Source of the DNA: Gammaproteobacteria bacterium
GTDB lineage: Bacteria > Pseudomonadota > Gammaproteobacteria > Steroidobacterales > Woeseiaceae
Reading direction: 5' to 3'
Assembly: GCA_022600955.1 (NCBI GenBank)
Contig: JAHZJK010000010.1
Coordinates: 62,001-126,000, forward strand
Length of the DNA: 64,000 nt
How positions within the stretch are numbered: the first letter of the stretch is position 1; each line of letters opens with the position of its first letter. A program made the translations under genes and the position numbers. The notes below the pieces were generated by a model. That model searched no databases. It was not told the origin of the DNA and worked only from the letters and a program-made list of their open reading frames with translations. Positions 30,879 to 37,557 of the stretch are shown piece by piece.

Positions 30879-30906
30879 TTGTAATCCGCCAACTTGCCCC
30901 TAAACT
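30879..30906 (+). promoter_or_regulatory. candidate ssrA promoter
   Basis: TTGTAA, a 16-base spacer and TAAACT end ten bases before the mature tmRNA 5' end. The spacing is right and the hexamers are moderate matches to the sigma-70 consensus. An independent promoter is expected because ssrA is highly expressed. Confidence 0.45.
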
Positions 30907-30916
30907 GTGCGTACAC

Positions 30917-31277
30917 GGGGGTGACATGGCTTCGACGTGGGTCGCGAAACTCCGAGTGCATGCCGAGGGACAGAGTACCTCGCAAATCCAACTGTAAAAC
31001 TTATAGTTGCCAACGACGACAACTACGCTCTAGCTGCTTAAAAACCAGTAAAAGCCTTCTGCCCGGATCGTGCCTGTGCGTCCGGATCCCAGGAGTCATC
31101 CACACAGGACCGCGGTGAGGGCATGTTCAGGGCTCAATCCGTTAAATCCTTACTGAACTGGCTGTAGGTTTTCCCTGCCCGTCGGGTAGCCCGCAGTGAG
31201 ATTAATGACGGAATAAGCATGTAGACCTCGTAGCGTAGGGCTTGCGGACGCGAGTTCGATTCTCGCCACCTCCACCA
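30917..31277 (+). ncRNA. ssrA: transfer-messenger RNA (tmRNA)
   Basis: 361 nt, tRNA-like at both ends. The 5' acceptor strand GGGGGTG pairs with CACCTCC at the 3' end, followed by ACCA. The resume region GTTGCCAACGACGACAACTA encodes the tag ANDDNYALAA followed by TAA. The 3' domain has the T-arm GCGAGTTCGATTCTCGC and encodes CCA at 31275-31277. The 3' last 14 bases double as the left attachment site of an island. Its natural terminator is now about 14 kb away at 45242. Confidence 0.98.
31264..31277 (+). repeat. attL, 14-bp direct repeat in the ssrA 3' end
   Basis: CGCCACCTCCACCA occurs here as the last 14 bases of tmRNA and again at 45220-45233. The flanking bases differ, so the identity is exactly 14 bp. 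The integrase at 43831-45033 lies next to the other copy. The tmRNA 3' end is a classical target of tyrosine integrases. Confidence 0.9.
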
Positions 31278-31285
31278 CTTATGTA

Positions 31286-31323
31286 GTCGTTTCAACAACT
31301 TATGGATGAGTTGTTGAAACGAC
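31286..31323. repeat. perfect 15-bp inverted repeat at the island left end
   Basis: GTCGTTTCAACAACT, an 8-base loop, then AGTTGTTGAAACGAC, beginning nine bases after the tmRNA 3' end. No T-run follows on either strand. It may act as a replacement 3' stem for tmRNA transcripts cut off from their own terminator, or as a protein site in the recombination region; both are inferences. Confidence 0.85.
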
Positions 31324-31346
31324 CATCATAAATACCACCATAAAAG
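31321..31346 (+). promoter_or_regulatory. putative integrase arm-type sites, left end
   Basis: Two tandem copies of a motif of the form CCAYCATAAA lie 44 bases inside attL. The block matches 45079-45103 at the right end in the same orientation, at about 20 of the first 23 positions. Tandem short repeats near each end of an integrative element are the normal form of arm-type integrase or Xis sites. Confidence 0.5.
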
Positions 31347-31442
31347 ATTGACTGCTGATTGCTGCTATTCCAGTGTGGATACGACAGACGAGTGCTGAAA
31401 CACCCGCCTGTCGCTGACCACCACGCCTAACTGGAGGACGCA

Positions 31443-32168
31443 ATGGCTACAAAACAAGATAGCACTGCCCCGTCTATTTCGACGACTGGATGCCCGAGAA
31501 CAACCATTGATGGGCAAGTCGCTCATCGCAAATCCGCCAGGATCCTAGGGCTCCGATCAAAATCTCGAACAACGTCAACCGCCGTAAAAGGGAATCTCCC
31601 ACCTCGACGCAGGCCAAATGCCGAAGTACGGTCTCGAGAGTATCTAACCAGCGACGAAGTCGACCGGCTAATCGCGGCATCCAGAAAGATCGGCCGGCAT
31701 CGCCACCGCGATGCATCGATGATCCTTATTGCCTTCCGGCACGCCCTCCGCGTTTGTGAACTTACCCATTTACGCTGGGACCAAATCGATTTGAAGGAAG
31801 GCTGGATCCACGTCCGACGAGCGAAGAATGGGACCGCGTCTGTCCACCCGCTCCGAGGGCCTGAGATTCGCGATCTAAGGCGACTGCAGAGAGAATATGG
31901 CAGCACGCCGTATGTGTTTGTCACGGAGCGTGGTGGGCCAATCACAACGTCCACAGTCCGGACATTGGTCGCTCGAGCGGGCCGTCAGGCCGAGATCCCA
32001 TTCCCTGTACATCCTCACATGCTTCGACATGCCTGCGGCTACAAGCTTGCAAACGATGGCCAGGATACGAGAGCGATTCAGCAGTACCTCGGACACAAGA
32101 ACATTACTCATACGGTGCGATACACCGAGCTCGCGCCGGATCGCTTTAACAGCTTTTGGCAAGACTAG
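31443..32168 (+). CDS. tyrosine recombinase, FimB/FimE-like
   Basis: Site-specific recombinase of 241 residues with a short N-terminal region, as in FimB-type inverting recombinases rather than full phage integrases. Catalytic residues are all visible: R103 (HALRVCEL), K128 (RRAKNG), H192 and R195 (HPHMLRHACG), H218 (YLGHKN) and the nucleophile Y227 (TVRYTELAP). GGAGG lies upstream of the ATG. It is the first gene inside the island, pointing away from ssrA. It could invert a local segment, assist excision, or be a remnant of an earlier element; no inverted repeat flanking an invertible promoter was spotted. The first 60 residues are Ser/Thr/Arg-rich and not recognisable. Confidence 0.9.
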   Translation: MATKQDSTAPSISTTGCPRTTIDGQVAHRKSARILGLRSKSRTTSTAVKGNLPPRRRPNAEVRSREYLTSDEVDRLIAASRKIGRHRHRDASMILIAFRHALRVCELTHLRWDQIDLKEGWIHVRRAKNGTASVHPLRGPEIRDLRRLQREYGSTPYVFVTERGGPITTSTVRTLVARAGRQAEIPFPVHPHMLRHACGYKLANDGQDTRAIQQYLGHKNITHTVRYTELAPDRFNSFWQD

Positions 32169-32201
32169 GACAAGCATCGAAACTGCAATTAGGAGACCAC
32201 A

Positions 32202-32399
32202 ATGAATGACGAATCTCGTATTGAAGAAAAGCTAGATGTCGAAGGTAAGATGTGGCAGATCAAGAACATTGGCATGCTGCTGTCACACTTAGATAGCAAC
32301 CAACAACTCGATAAGAGCGCTCTCAACTCAGTTGGGCAGCTAATCGAGAATTTGGCTCTAAGGGCTATCCAAGACTACTCAGCGGAGGGAAGGTCATAA
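32202..32399 (+). CDS. small hypothetical protein
   Basis: 65 residues, mostly helical by appearance, with EEKLDVEGKMWQIKNIGMLL and a Leu-rich C-terminal half. AGGAGA lies nine bases before the ATG. It follows the FimB-like gene by 33 bp in the same direction. I do not recognise a family. Its position suggests a partner or regulator of the recombinase, but nothing in the sequence shows it. Confidence 0.55.
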   Translation: MNDESRIEEKLDVEGKMWQIKNIGMLLSHLDSNQQLDKSALNSVGQLIENLALRAIQDYSAEGRS

Positions 32400-32480
32400 G
32401 CGACGTATTATCGATTGAGGGAAAGTCACCCGCCAGTTTCGAAGACTTGGCGGGCAACGACCAGTGGAACGAGGAATGCG

Positions 32481-32543
32481 ATGAGCAGCCCTGACTACGA
32501 GCTCTACGTCGTAGAGCGAGGCTGCCAGATTAAACCAATGTAA
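32481..32543 (+). CDS. possible 20-residue peptide gene
   Basis: ATG at 32481 preceded by GAGGAA, ending TAA at 32543, and followed seven bases later by the strong ribosome-binding site of the next gene. A second open frame runs into it from 32400 without a normal start. It may be a leader peptide or a fragment of a small broken gene. The rest of 32400-32555 shows nothing else. Confidence 0.25.
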   Translation: MSSPDYELYVVERGCQIKPM

Positions 32544-32555
32544 GGAGAGTGAGAA

Positions 32556-32768
32556 ATGAGCAAGAGTAAAATTGCAAATATCGGAGACCAGCGCCAACTA
32601 TTGGCAAATGCAAACGATTACCTAATCGACGCTAGTGACTTCACAATTGTGCTGAAAGCGTTCTTGGATTCCGATAATACGAAATCTGATCGCGGCCGAG
32701 GTCAGACGGTGTGCGATCACATAGATAAACTAATCGAGCAAGCGCGAGAGATTGTCGTAGACGTCTAG
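32556..32768 (+). CDS. small hypothetical protein
   Basis: 70 residues with AAGGAGAGTGAGAA upstream, a strong ribosome-binding site. The composition is soluble and helical, with NANDYLIDASDFTIVLKAFL and a C-terminal IDKLIEQAREIVVDV. It is similar in size and style to the 65-residue product upstream. No family recognised. Confidence 0.55.
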   Translation: MSKSKIANIGDQRQLLANANDYLIDASDFTIVLKAFLDSDNTKSDRGRGQTVCDHIDKLIEQAREIVVDV

Positions 32769-32899
32769 GACAATGCCTGGGGCCAGGGACGGCTTTGTAC
32801 TCGGAAGTAGCCATTGGGGTATGATTGTGTGAACGACTGCTACTGACCCAAAGCGGCCGGTCACGCCTCTACCAACCCAACAACAATACACCGAGAGAA

Positions 32900-33490
32900 A
32901 TGTCGCAAAATCGGCTCCAAAAAAGACTCTTGTTCGCTAGCGTCTTGGCCGTTGTTCTAGTCATTGGCTTCACTCAACTTCCGTTCCGCATGCAGGGCCG
33001 AGTAGTCGAAATTGTCACATTCGATGACTGGCCTTTGGAATGGGCCGTGCATCGCCAATTTGAGAGGAAGCAGCCCGAATTACATTCGATTATTGAGTTC
33101 ATGAACGAACAACCGGACGTTGTTGGCCTCACTGTTACTCCCGTCGGATTGCGGGCTAACCTTGCTGAAGAGAAAGGCGTTGATCACGATCTAGACAAGC
33201 CCAATATCATGCAAGCACTGATGTCCGTGGAGGCACAATTCGTGAAAGGACATGAAGACCGCATTAGCGTTGTTCTCGGTACCGAGTATCGCGGAAAAAC
33301 AAGTTTTCACGCCAGCTACGTTCATCCGTTACAACCCATCGAAATGCCATTGTGCGAGTCAGTAGATGCAATTAGCCAAGTAAAAATAGGCTACTGCGGC
33401 ATTGAGTTGAGCCGTACGTGGTATGCCGTTTACCAATGGGAGCCAACGAATATCGATGAGCTTGAGCAGGCATTTGAAGAGATGAAATAG
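32900..33490 (+). CDS. hypothetical membrane-anchored protein
   Basis: 196 residues from MSQNRLQKRLLF. One N-terminal membrane helix (about residues 9-28, FASVLAVVLVIGFTQL) precedes a soluble domain of about 165 residues that would face the periplasm. A GAGAGAA ribosome-binding site precedes the ATG; upstream in-frame codons to a TTG at 32825 lack one. The soluble part has two pairs of cysteines near the C-terminus (LCESV, GYCGIE). No family recognised. It could be an exclusion or envelope-modifying cargo protein; that is only a guess from topology. Confidence 0.55.
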   Translation: MSQNRLQKRLLFASVLAVVLVIGFTQLPFRMQGRVVEIVTFDDWPLEWAVHRQFERKQPELHSIIEFMNEQPDVVGLTVTPVGLRANLAEEKGVDHDLDKPNIMQALMSVEAQFVKGHEDRISVVLGTEYRGKTSFHASYVHPLQPIEMPLCESVDAISQVKIGYCGIELSRTWYAVYQWEPTNIDELEQAFEEMK

Positions 33491-33609
33491 GCGACCGCTT
33501 TTGGCCGAAAGCAGCCGATTGGCTAAGCATTTGCGAGTGGCTGCTATTGGAAAAATCGGACACTGCCCACGTCAGACAGACATTGAATCAGTCCAGGTTA
33601 GAGAACGGC

Positions 33610-34203
33610 CTAACCAAGCTGGGCCCCAGGAATCGGCGAGAATGACATATCTTCGATTTTGATCATCTTCGTTACCATGGCCTCAACACGTGGGTCTCCA
33701 ACAAGCGGGGCATACCAAGAATCAACCGCACAACAAACTTCTTCGCAGAACTTCTCGACGTTGAGCGTGAGGGCGCTCTGGCTATTGATCGAAATACGGA
33801 TTCTGTGCATCGACATAGTCGTAAATTTGAACTTGTTTAGCACTTCGTGTGCTTGGTCTGCAGAAATGTCGTCGGTACCCGCGTGAAGTAGCGAACATCT
33901 CAGTGCCCAACATTCCGACGCTGTCATAAAGACTGAATCTTGGCCACCGATGTTGGATATGTTTGATCTAGCCAAGTTTTCGTCAAACCATTTTCTATAT
34001 CGTGCCCCGGAACTAGTATTGCTAGGAGAGGATATCTTCCCACAGATATCCGGCATGGTGAGCGCCATGAAGAGCGCACCATACCAATTCTCTGATGCGA
34101 CACACGCGCGGATTGAGTCTGTAAACCTATTGATAGTCTGCCCTAAATGAACTCTTGAGCCACCGCCATACGATTGTGGACTGAGGAATTCAGAAAATCG
34201 CAA
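33610..34203 (-). CDS. hypothetical protein with HEPN-like RxxxxH motif
   Basis: 197 residues; the start is a TTG at 34203 with a weak ribosome-binding site, so the N-terminus is uncertain. Helical segments surround MALTMPDICGK, YRKWFDENL and then CWALRCSLLHAG, where R102 and H107 give the R-x4-H arrangement used by HEPN ribonucleases in defence and toxin systems. The remaining C-terminal 80 residues look like a beta-rich domain. The family is not named. Context is island cargo, next to another unknown gene on the same strand. HEPN assignment is an inference from one motif. Confidence 0.5.
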   Translation of the reverse strand: MRFSEFLSPQSYGGGSRVHLGQTINRFTDSIRACVASENWYGALFMALTMPDICGKISSPSNTSSGARYRKWFDENLARSNISNIGGQDSVFMTASECWALRCSLLHAGTDDISADQAHEVLNKFKFTTMSMHRIRISINSQSALTLNVEKFCEEVCCAVDSWYAPLVGDPRVEAMVTKMIKIEDMSFSPIPGAQLG

Positions 34204-34302
34204 GAGTTCTGAATGAGACTATCATATCGCGGGATTCGGTCTGTGACTTGTTATGTTCGCGACCGCTCCGGACACTTGCGCGGCGCCAGCTATGGGCCCA
34301 AT

Positions 34303-34926
34303 CTAATTAGAAGATGGCAGATGACCGATCCAGCACGCCTCTGAAATGATGGCTAGTGGCACGCCGGAACTACGGTAGTCGACCGCTTTTTCGATCTTGC
34401 GTCCAAAACTTGTATTAGCCCAACTCTCTGTTGTGTTGGTTCCTATGACTAGGTAGTCGAGCTTCTTGGTGATTCCTTTGGCGGCGATGCCTCCGGCCGA
34501 TTCGGTGGCTTTGTGGCACGCCGCACGTGTACCAAACAGGAATGTCCCGGTAAAGCAAAAAGAACTGCTAGGAAAAGCGATCGATTCCACGTCCTCAACA
34601 GGGAGATCTGTCGGAAGCCCTTCGGTCGCACCAGTCTCTTGCATCGTTCCGCCGATCAGAGATTCAAGGGTATCGGTTAGGTATTTTCGCTCACTCTTAT
34701 CGATAACCCCATCAGCCAAAACTTGATTGATTCGCTTATATACAACCTCACCTGGCCAGGTTGCCGCTAGCATGTCATTTTCATCGAGCCAGTTTTTGAG
34801 AAAGAGAATCTCCTCATCGGCCAGGAATCCATCGGCTAACATTCCCCTACACAGGCCGATTAGTGACTCACAGGACCGTTTCAGTAGCCTGGCATCTGTC
34901 GCCGCCTGGCGTGCAAAGAACCCCAT
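34303..34926 (-). CDS. TerB-like/BRCT-domain fusion protein
   Basis: 207 residues from MGFFARQAATDAR. Residues 20-90 have two acidic helical repeats, ADGFLADEEILFLKNWL and ADGVIDKSERKYL, typical of TerB-like tellurite-resistance domains. Residues 118-203 form a BRCT domain: SFCFTGTFLFGTRAACHKAT, AAKGITKKLDYLVIGT, then the KIEKAVDYRSSGVPLAIISE end seen in NAD-dependent DNA ligase BRCT regions. No ligase or nuclease domain is attached. The ATG follows GGGGG by seven bases and lies 27 bases from a TATAAT box. BRCT domains bind DNA ends or phosphopeptides; the role here is unknown. Confidence 0.7.
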   Translation of the reverse strand: MGFFARQAATDARLLKRSCESLIGLCRGMLADGFLADEEILFLKNWLDENDMLAATWPGEVVYKRINQVLADGVIDKSERKYLTDTLESLIGGTMQETGATEGLPTDLPVEDVESIAFPSSSFCFTGTFLFGTRAACHKATESAGGIAAKGITKKLDYLVIGTNTTESWANTSFGRKIEKAVDYRSSGVPLAIISEACWIGHLPSSN

Positions 34927-34959
34927 ATCAGTACCCCCAATCATGTTGATGCTGAGGCT

Positions 34960-34965
34960 ATTATA
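34960..34965 (-). promoter_or_regulatory. candidate -10 box for the TerB-BRCT gene
   Basis: TATAAT on the minus strand within CGCTATAATAGCC, which places the transcription start about 27 bases before the ATG at 34926. A clear -35 at 17 bp spacing is not evident. The 260 bp from here to 35188 otherwise shows nothing. Confidence 0.4.
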
Positions 34966-35187
34966 GCGGACCGTGGCTCGACCAGTGCCGACCAACGAAC
35001 TCGTATCATTCCCATTCGCGAATACTGATGGCTGCACGAAGTCGTGCTGAGAAGCACGAAACTATTGAGTATCGTGATGAGCACTTTCCCTTGAAGGGTC
35101 GATTTCGGGAGAGCCCAGGTGCGATAATTCCTACCTGATCGGCAACGCCAGTTTTTCTCACTTTTGCGGCATTCACAAGGAGGCCCC

Positions 35188-35526
35188 ATGAAGAAGATTG
35201 TATCCTGCGACAAAATCAGAATTGTGAAGGGCAAGGCGAAATTTCAATTCAAATTTGTTGATGGGCAGACCGAGAACTATGAAACCAAGTTCGATAATCT
35301 CGTGACTCTTACCAACGCACTACACGCGAGCTACGACCCCTCGCAACTAGGTTTGACCGATAGATCATTTGACACCTATTCAATTCACAAAGGTGACGAG
35401 AGTGGAACCATTTTGCTCCAATTGACAAGTCCACGATCAACGAAAATTCAACATTTCTACTTGACAGAAGATTTGGCAATGAAACTCGGCTACGCGTTGA
35501 TAACTAGCGTTGGCAGCAGCGTATGA
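35188..35526 (+). CDS. hypothetical protein
   Basis: 112 residues from MKKIVSCDKIRIVKG with AGGAGG six bases upstream. Beta-rich in appearance, with alternating hydrophobic strands (KAKFQFKFVDGQTENYETKF, SGTILLQLTS). No family recognised. Its stop overlaps the start of the next gene (ATGA), so the two are a translational pair. Island cargo. Confidence 0.6.
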   Translation: MKKIVSCDKIRIVKGKAKFQFKFVDGQTENYETKFDNLVTLTNALHASYDPSQLGLTDRSFDTYSIHKGDESGTILLQLTSPRSTKIQHFYLTEDLAMKLGYALITSVGSSV

Positions 35527-36179
35527 GACCTCTCCAGCACGACCGGTACGGGCAATCCGTACTCGTCGGTTACCGTGTACTACTTACAAAGATCAAACAC
35601 CGCCTTATTGTCATCCGAACTCTGCATAAGTTGGTTATTAACAAAGATTTGAATGAAGACGCAGGCTGTGAGTGTTGTTTCATTCAGCTTAGAATGATCT
35701 GCGAACTTATTGGTCTTTCCTGCCTTTTGGCACACAGCGACATACCGGAAACCAAGACAAGATCGAATCGTCGACTGGAGCGGCCGTCAGACATTCTAAA
35801 ACTTCTTGGGGAGCTCCATGAGGATTTCTTTCCCAGGGCAGTCAGGTTCGTCAACAAAGAGCGTGATCCTGTTCCACTGTCTGATCTCGACAATGCAGGT
35901 TATGAGTACATCGAAGAGCGCTCCCTTTCCTCGCTGGATTTACTTGATCTCTACGGGCTGTGTGGAGATATGGTCCACAATGGAACGTTGGAAAGGGCTG
36001 TTGGCACGGAAAAATTCAAGTCCATGGATAATGTAATTGAATGGACAGATCGCCTCCACACGCTCCTCAAAAACCACGAGATCAGACTGATTCATCCGGA
36101 TTACGTGATTTGGGCCAGCCTTGGGGAGGACCACCAAAAAGTCGAAGCATTTCTAATGAGCACTCGTCCCCCTCAATAG
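35523..36179 (+). CDS. hypothetical protein, paired with the upstream gene
   Basis: 218 residues, largely helical, overlapping the upstream gene by 4 bp. Features are a Cys cluster (AGCECCFIQLRMICEL) near residues 48-63 and LYGLCGDMVHNGTL near 145-158. The latter resembles the end of helical HEPN-like or DUF-type bundles but lacks the Arg of R-x4-6-H. No family recognised. The tight coupling suggests a two-component cargo module. The 3' 100 bases overlap a possible gene on the other strand. Confidence 0.6.
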   Translation: MRPLQHDRYGQSVLVGYRVLLTKIKHRLIVIRTLHKLVINKDLNEDAGCECCFIQLRMICELIGLSCLLAHSDIPETKTRSNRRLERPSDILKLLGELHEDFFPRAVRFVNKERDPVPLSDLDNAGYEYIEERSLSSLDLLDLYGLCGDMVHNGTLERAVGTEKFKSMDNVIEWTDRLHTLLKNHEIRLIHPDYVIWASLGEDHQKVEAFLMSTRPPQ

Positions 36180-36270
36180 ATATTGCCTCCACCTTCAACG
36201 GTCCACCTGGGGAGTCGACGATATCACCAATCTTTAACTCTAGTCGGTTACCCGTTTCGTCTTGCTTCAT
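36082..36270 (-). CDS. possible small protein, antisense overlap
   Basis: 62 residues starting MKQDETGNRLELKIGDIVDS, with GAGAAA nine bases upstream. The IGDIVDSPGGPLKVEAI stretch is SH3-like and resembles small YodC/DUF2158-type proteins. Its last 98 bases overlap the 3' end of the gene on the plus strand. Either reading could be real; the overlap lowers confidence in both C-termini. It precedes the minus-strand phage block's end by about 110 bp without a visible terminator. Confidence 0.35.
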   Translation of the reverse strand: MKQDETGNRLELKIGDIVDSPGGPLKVEAISIEGDECSLEMLRLFGGPPQGWPKSRNPDESV

Positions 36271-36379
36271 CACTATTTCTCAACTATGTAACTGATTGTT
36301 CGACGCAAGTCTGTCAGGTGCTAGAGGTAGGGTCGGGCATCGAAATTCAGAGTTTAGATTTGACATTTCAAAGACCGCT

Positions 36380-36712
36380 CTACTTCTGTGCGAGTCGCTC
36401 TTCAAGCTGTTGCAGGCGTTTCTCGAGTTCTTCCAATTCGATTGACGTGCGAACTCCTGCCAGTACGTCCGCCAGTCTCTTCGCCTCAAGTGGCAACGGA
36501 AAGCGGCCAGCTCGCTTTCGGCTCTCTCGGTATAATTTGCCGAGTTCCGAGCGACAGGCTTTCAGTGAATCCAGGCGGGATACACGAACAGACGCACCAA
36601 TAGCTAACTGCTTGCTTTGATTGACCTTGTCGACGTCAGACTGCGTCGCGTCTTGACCGCCTGAGGCCGTCTGAGGGTCATTTTTCGGTGTCGAGGGAGG
36701 CTTTTTGCTCAT
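36380..36712 (-). CDS. hypothetical coiled-coil protein of the phage-like block
   Basis: 110 residues from MSKKPPSTPKNDP. The N-terminal 35 residues are disordered, with a Lys/Pro/Gln-rich composition. The C-terminus is a heptad-like helix (TSIELEELEKRLQQLEERLAQK). GAGGAG lies seven bases before the ATG. It is the last gene of the minus-strand block and overlaps the preceding one by 35 bp. No family recognised. Confidence 0.5.
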   Translation of the reverse strand: MSKKPPSTPKNDPQTASGGQDATQSDVDKVNQSKQLAIGASVRVSRLDSLKACRSELGKLYRESRKRAGRFPLPLEAKRLADVLAGVRTSIELEELEKRLQQLEERLAQK

Positions 36713-36923
36713 CATGCGGCTCCTCAGTACACTTCCATGCGGCATTTAGCATCTCGCTGAATGGCTGACCGATAACATGGCGTCGATACGGCCGGCTCCA
36801 TAGCGTTCCGTCTTCCTTCCGTTCGACGAGATTGCGTTGAACAGCGATGAATGGCGGATCCGGAGGACCACCTGCGAAGTCGGATAGCTTGTCCAGGCGG
36901 CGTCGCAGTGCGTTAGCTGACAT
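36678..36923 (-). CDS. hypothetical protein of the phage-like block
   Basis: 81 residues from MSANALRRRLDKLSDFAGG; a start 11 codons upstream (36956) is also possible. Positively charged N-terminal helix, then a Pro-rich stretch and RPYRRHVIGQPFSEML. It overlaps both neighbours, as is common for phage operons. No family recognised. Confidence 0.5.
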   Translation of the reverse strand: MSANALRRRLDKLSDFAGGPPDPPFIAVQRNLVERKEDGTLWSRPYRRHVIGQPFSEMLNAAWKCTEEPHDEQKASLDTEK

Positions 36924-37248
36924 CGTCAGGACGCCTGTCAACGAGTACCAGGACATCAGGCTTCGGCGTGTGCTCGAAGTGATTTCCGACGTGATGATCG
37001 TCTGGTCCCCTCGTCTTTATCAGCTCACCCGAAAAAGGCGCACATGCTTGGTCCACCAGACTTGGAAGGAGCGAATCCGTATGGCGCCAAGATGTATCGA
37101 ATGAGCCCACTTCGACTCTGGGGTTAAGGCCAACGCTGTGGCCCGACAATAGCCAACTCTCGGCTTGTGCCTGGGAATCAAAGCAAACGACCATAGCGTT
37201 ATGTGCTATCGCCCCACTTTGGTCTGAATGTCGAGTTGCAAATATCAT
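36913..37248 (-). CDS. hypothetical protein of the phage-like block
   Basis: 111 residues with a good AGGGAG ribosome-binding site six bases before the ATG. Mixed alpha/beta, beginning MIFATRHSDQSGAIAHNAMV and containing several His/Asp-rich stretches (PDDHHVGNHFEH). Not recognised. It follows the 93-residue gene after the tape measure and probably belongs to the same transcript. Confidence 0.5.
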   Translation of the reverse strand: MIFATRHSDQSGAIAHNAMVVCFDSQAQAESWLLSGHSVGLNPRVEVGSFDTSWRHTDSLLPSLVDQACAPFSGELIKTRGPDDHHVGNHFEHTPKPDVLVLVDRRPDDVS

Positions 37249-37275
37249 GTATATCTCCCTTCCGATTCACACGCC

Positions 37276-37557
37276 TCATTGGCGCTCCAAGATTTCACGA
37301 AGGCGCTCTTGGAGGATAGATGTCGCCTTCACCAATACAGCTTGCTGATATTCCCAAACGGTCTCAGGAACTGTTTCCACAACAAGCGACTCGCCTAATA
37401 TCCGGATATCCGGCTCAAGTGCGTCTAGAGCGCGGCGAATCTGCTCGTTACCCAGTCCAGTACCCGCCATCCCCTCGGCCAATCCGGTTCTGAACGCCTT
37501 AACTAAGCGCCCGGTCTGTCTAACATCGGTCGGAAACGTAATCGTGTTATCACTCAT
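37276..37557 (-). CDS. hypothetical protein following the tape measure
   Basis: 93 residues from MSDNTITFPTDVRQ. The ATG shares one base with the tape-measure stop (TGATG), so it is translationally coupled. The content is helical with a hydrophobic C-terminal half (YQQAVLVKATSILQERLREIL). In tailed phages a gene here often encodes a tail component acting with the tape measure, but no specific family is recognised. Confidence 0.6.
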   Translation of the reverse strand: MSDNTITFPTDVRQTGRLVKAFRTGLAEGMAGTGLGNEQIRRALDALEPDIRILGESLVVETVPETVWEYQQAVLVKATSILQERLREILERQ

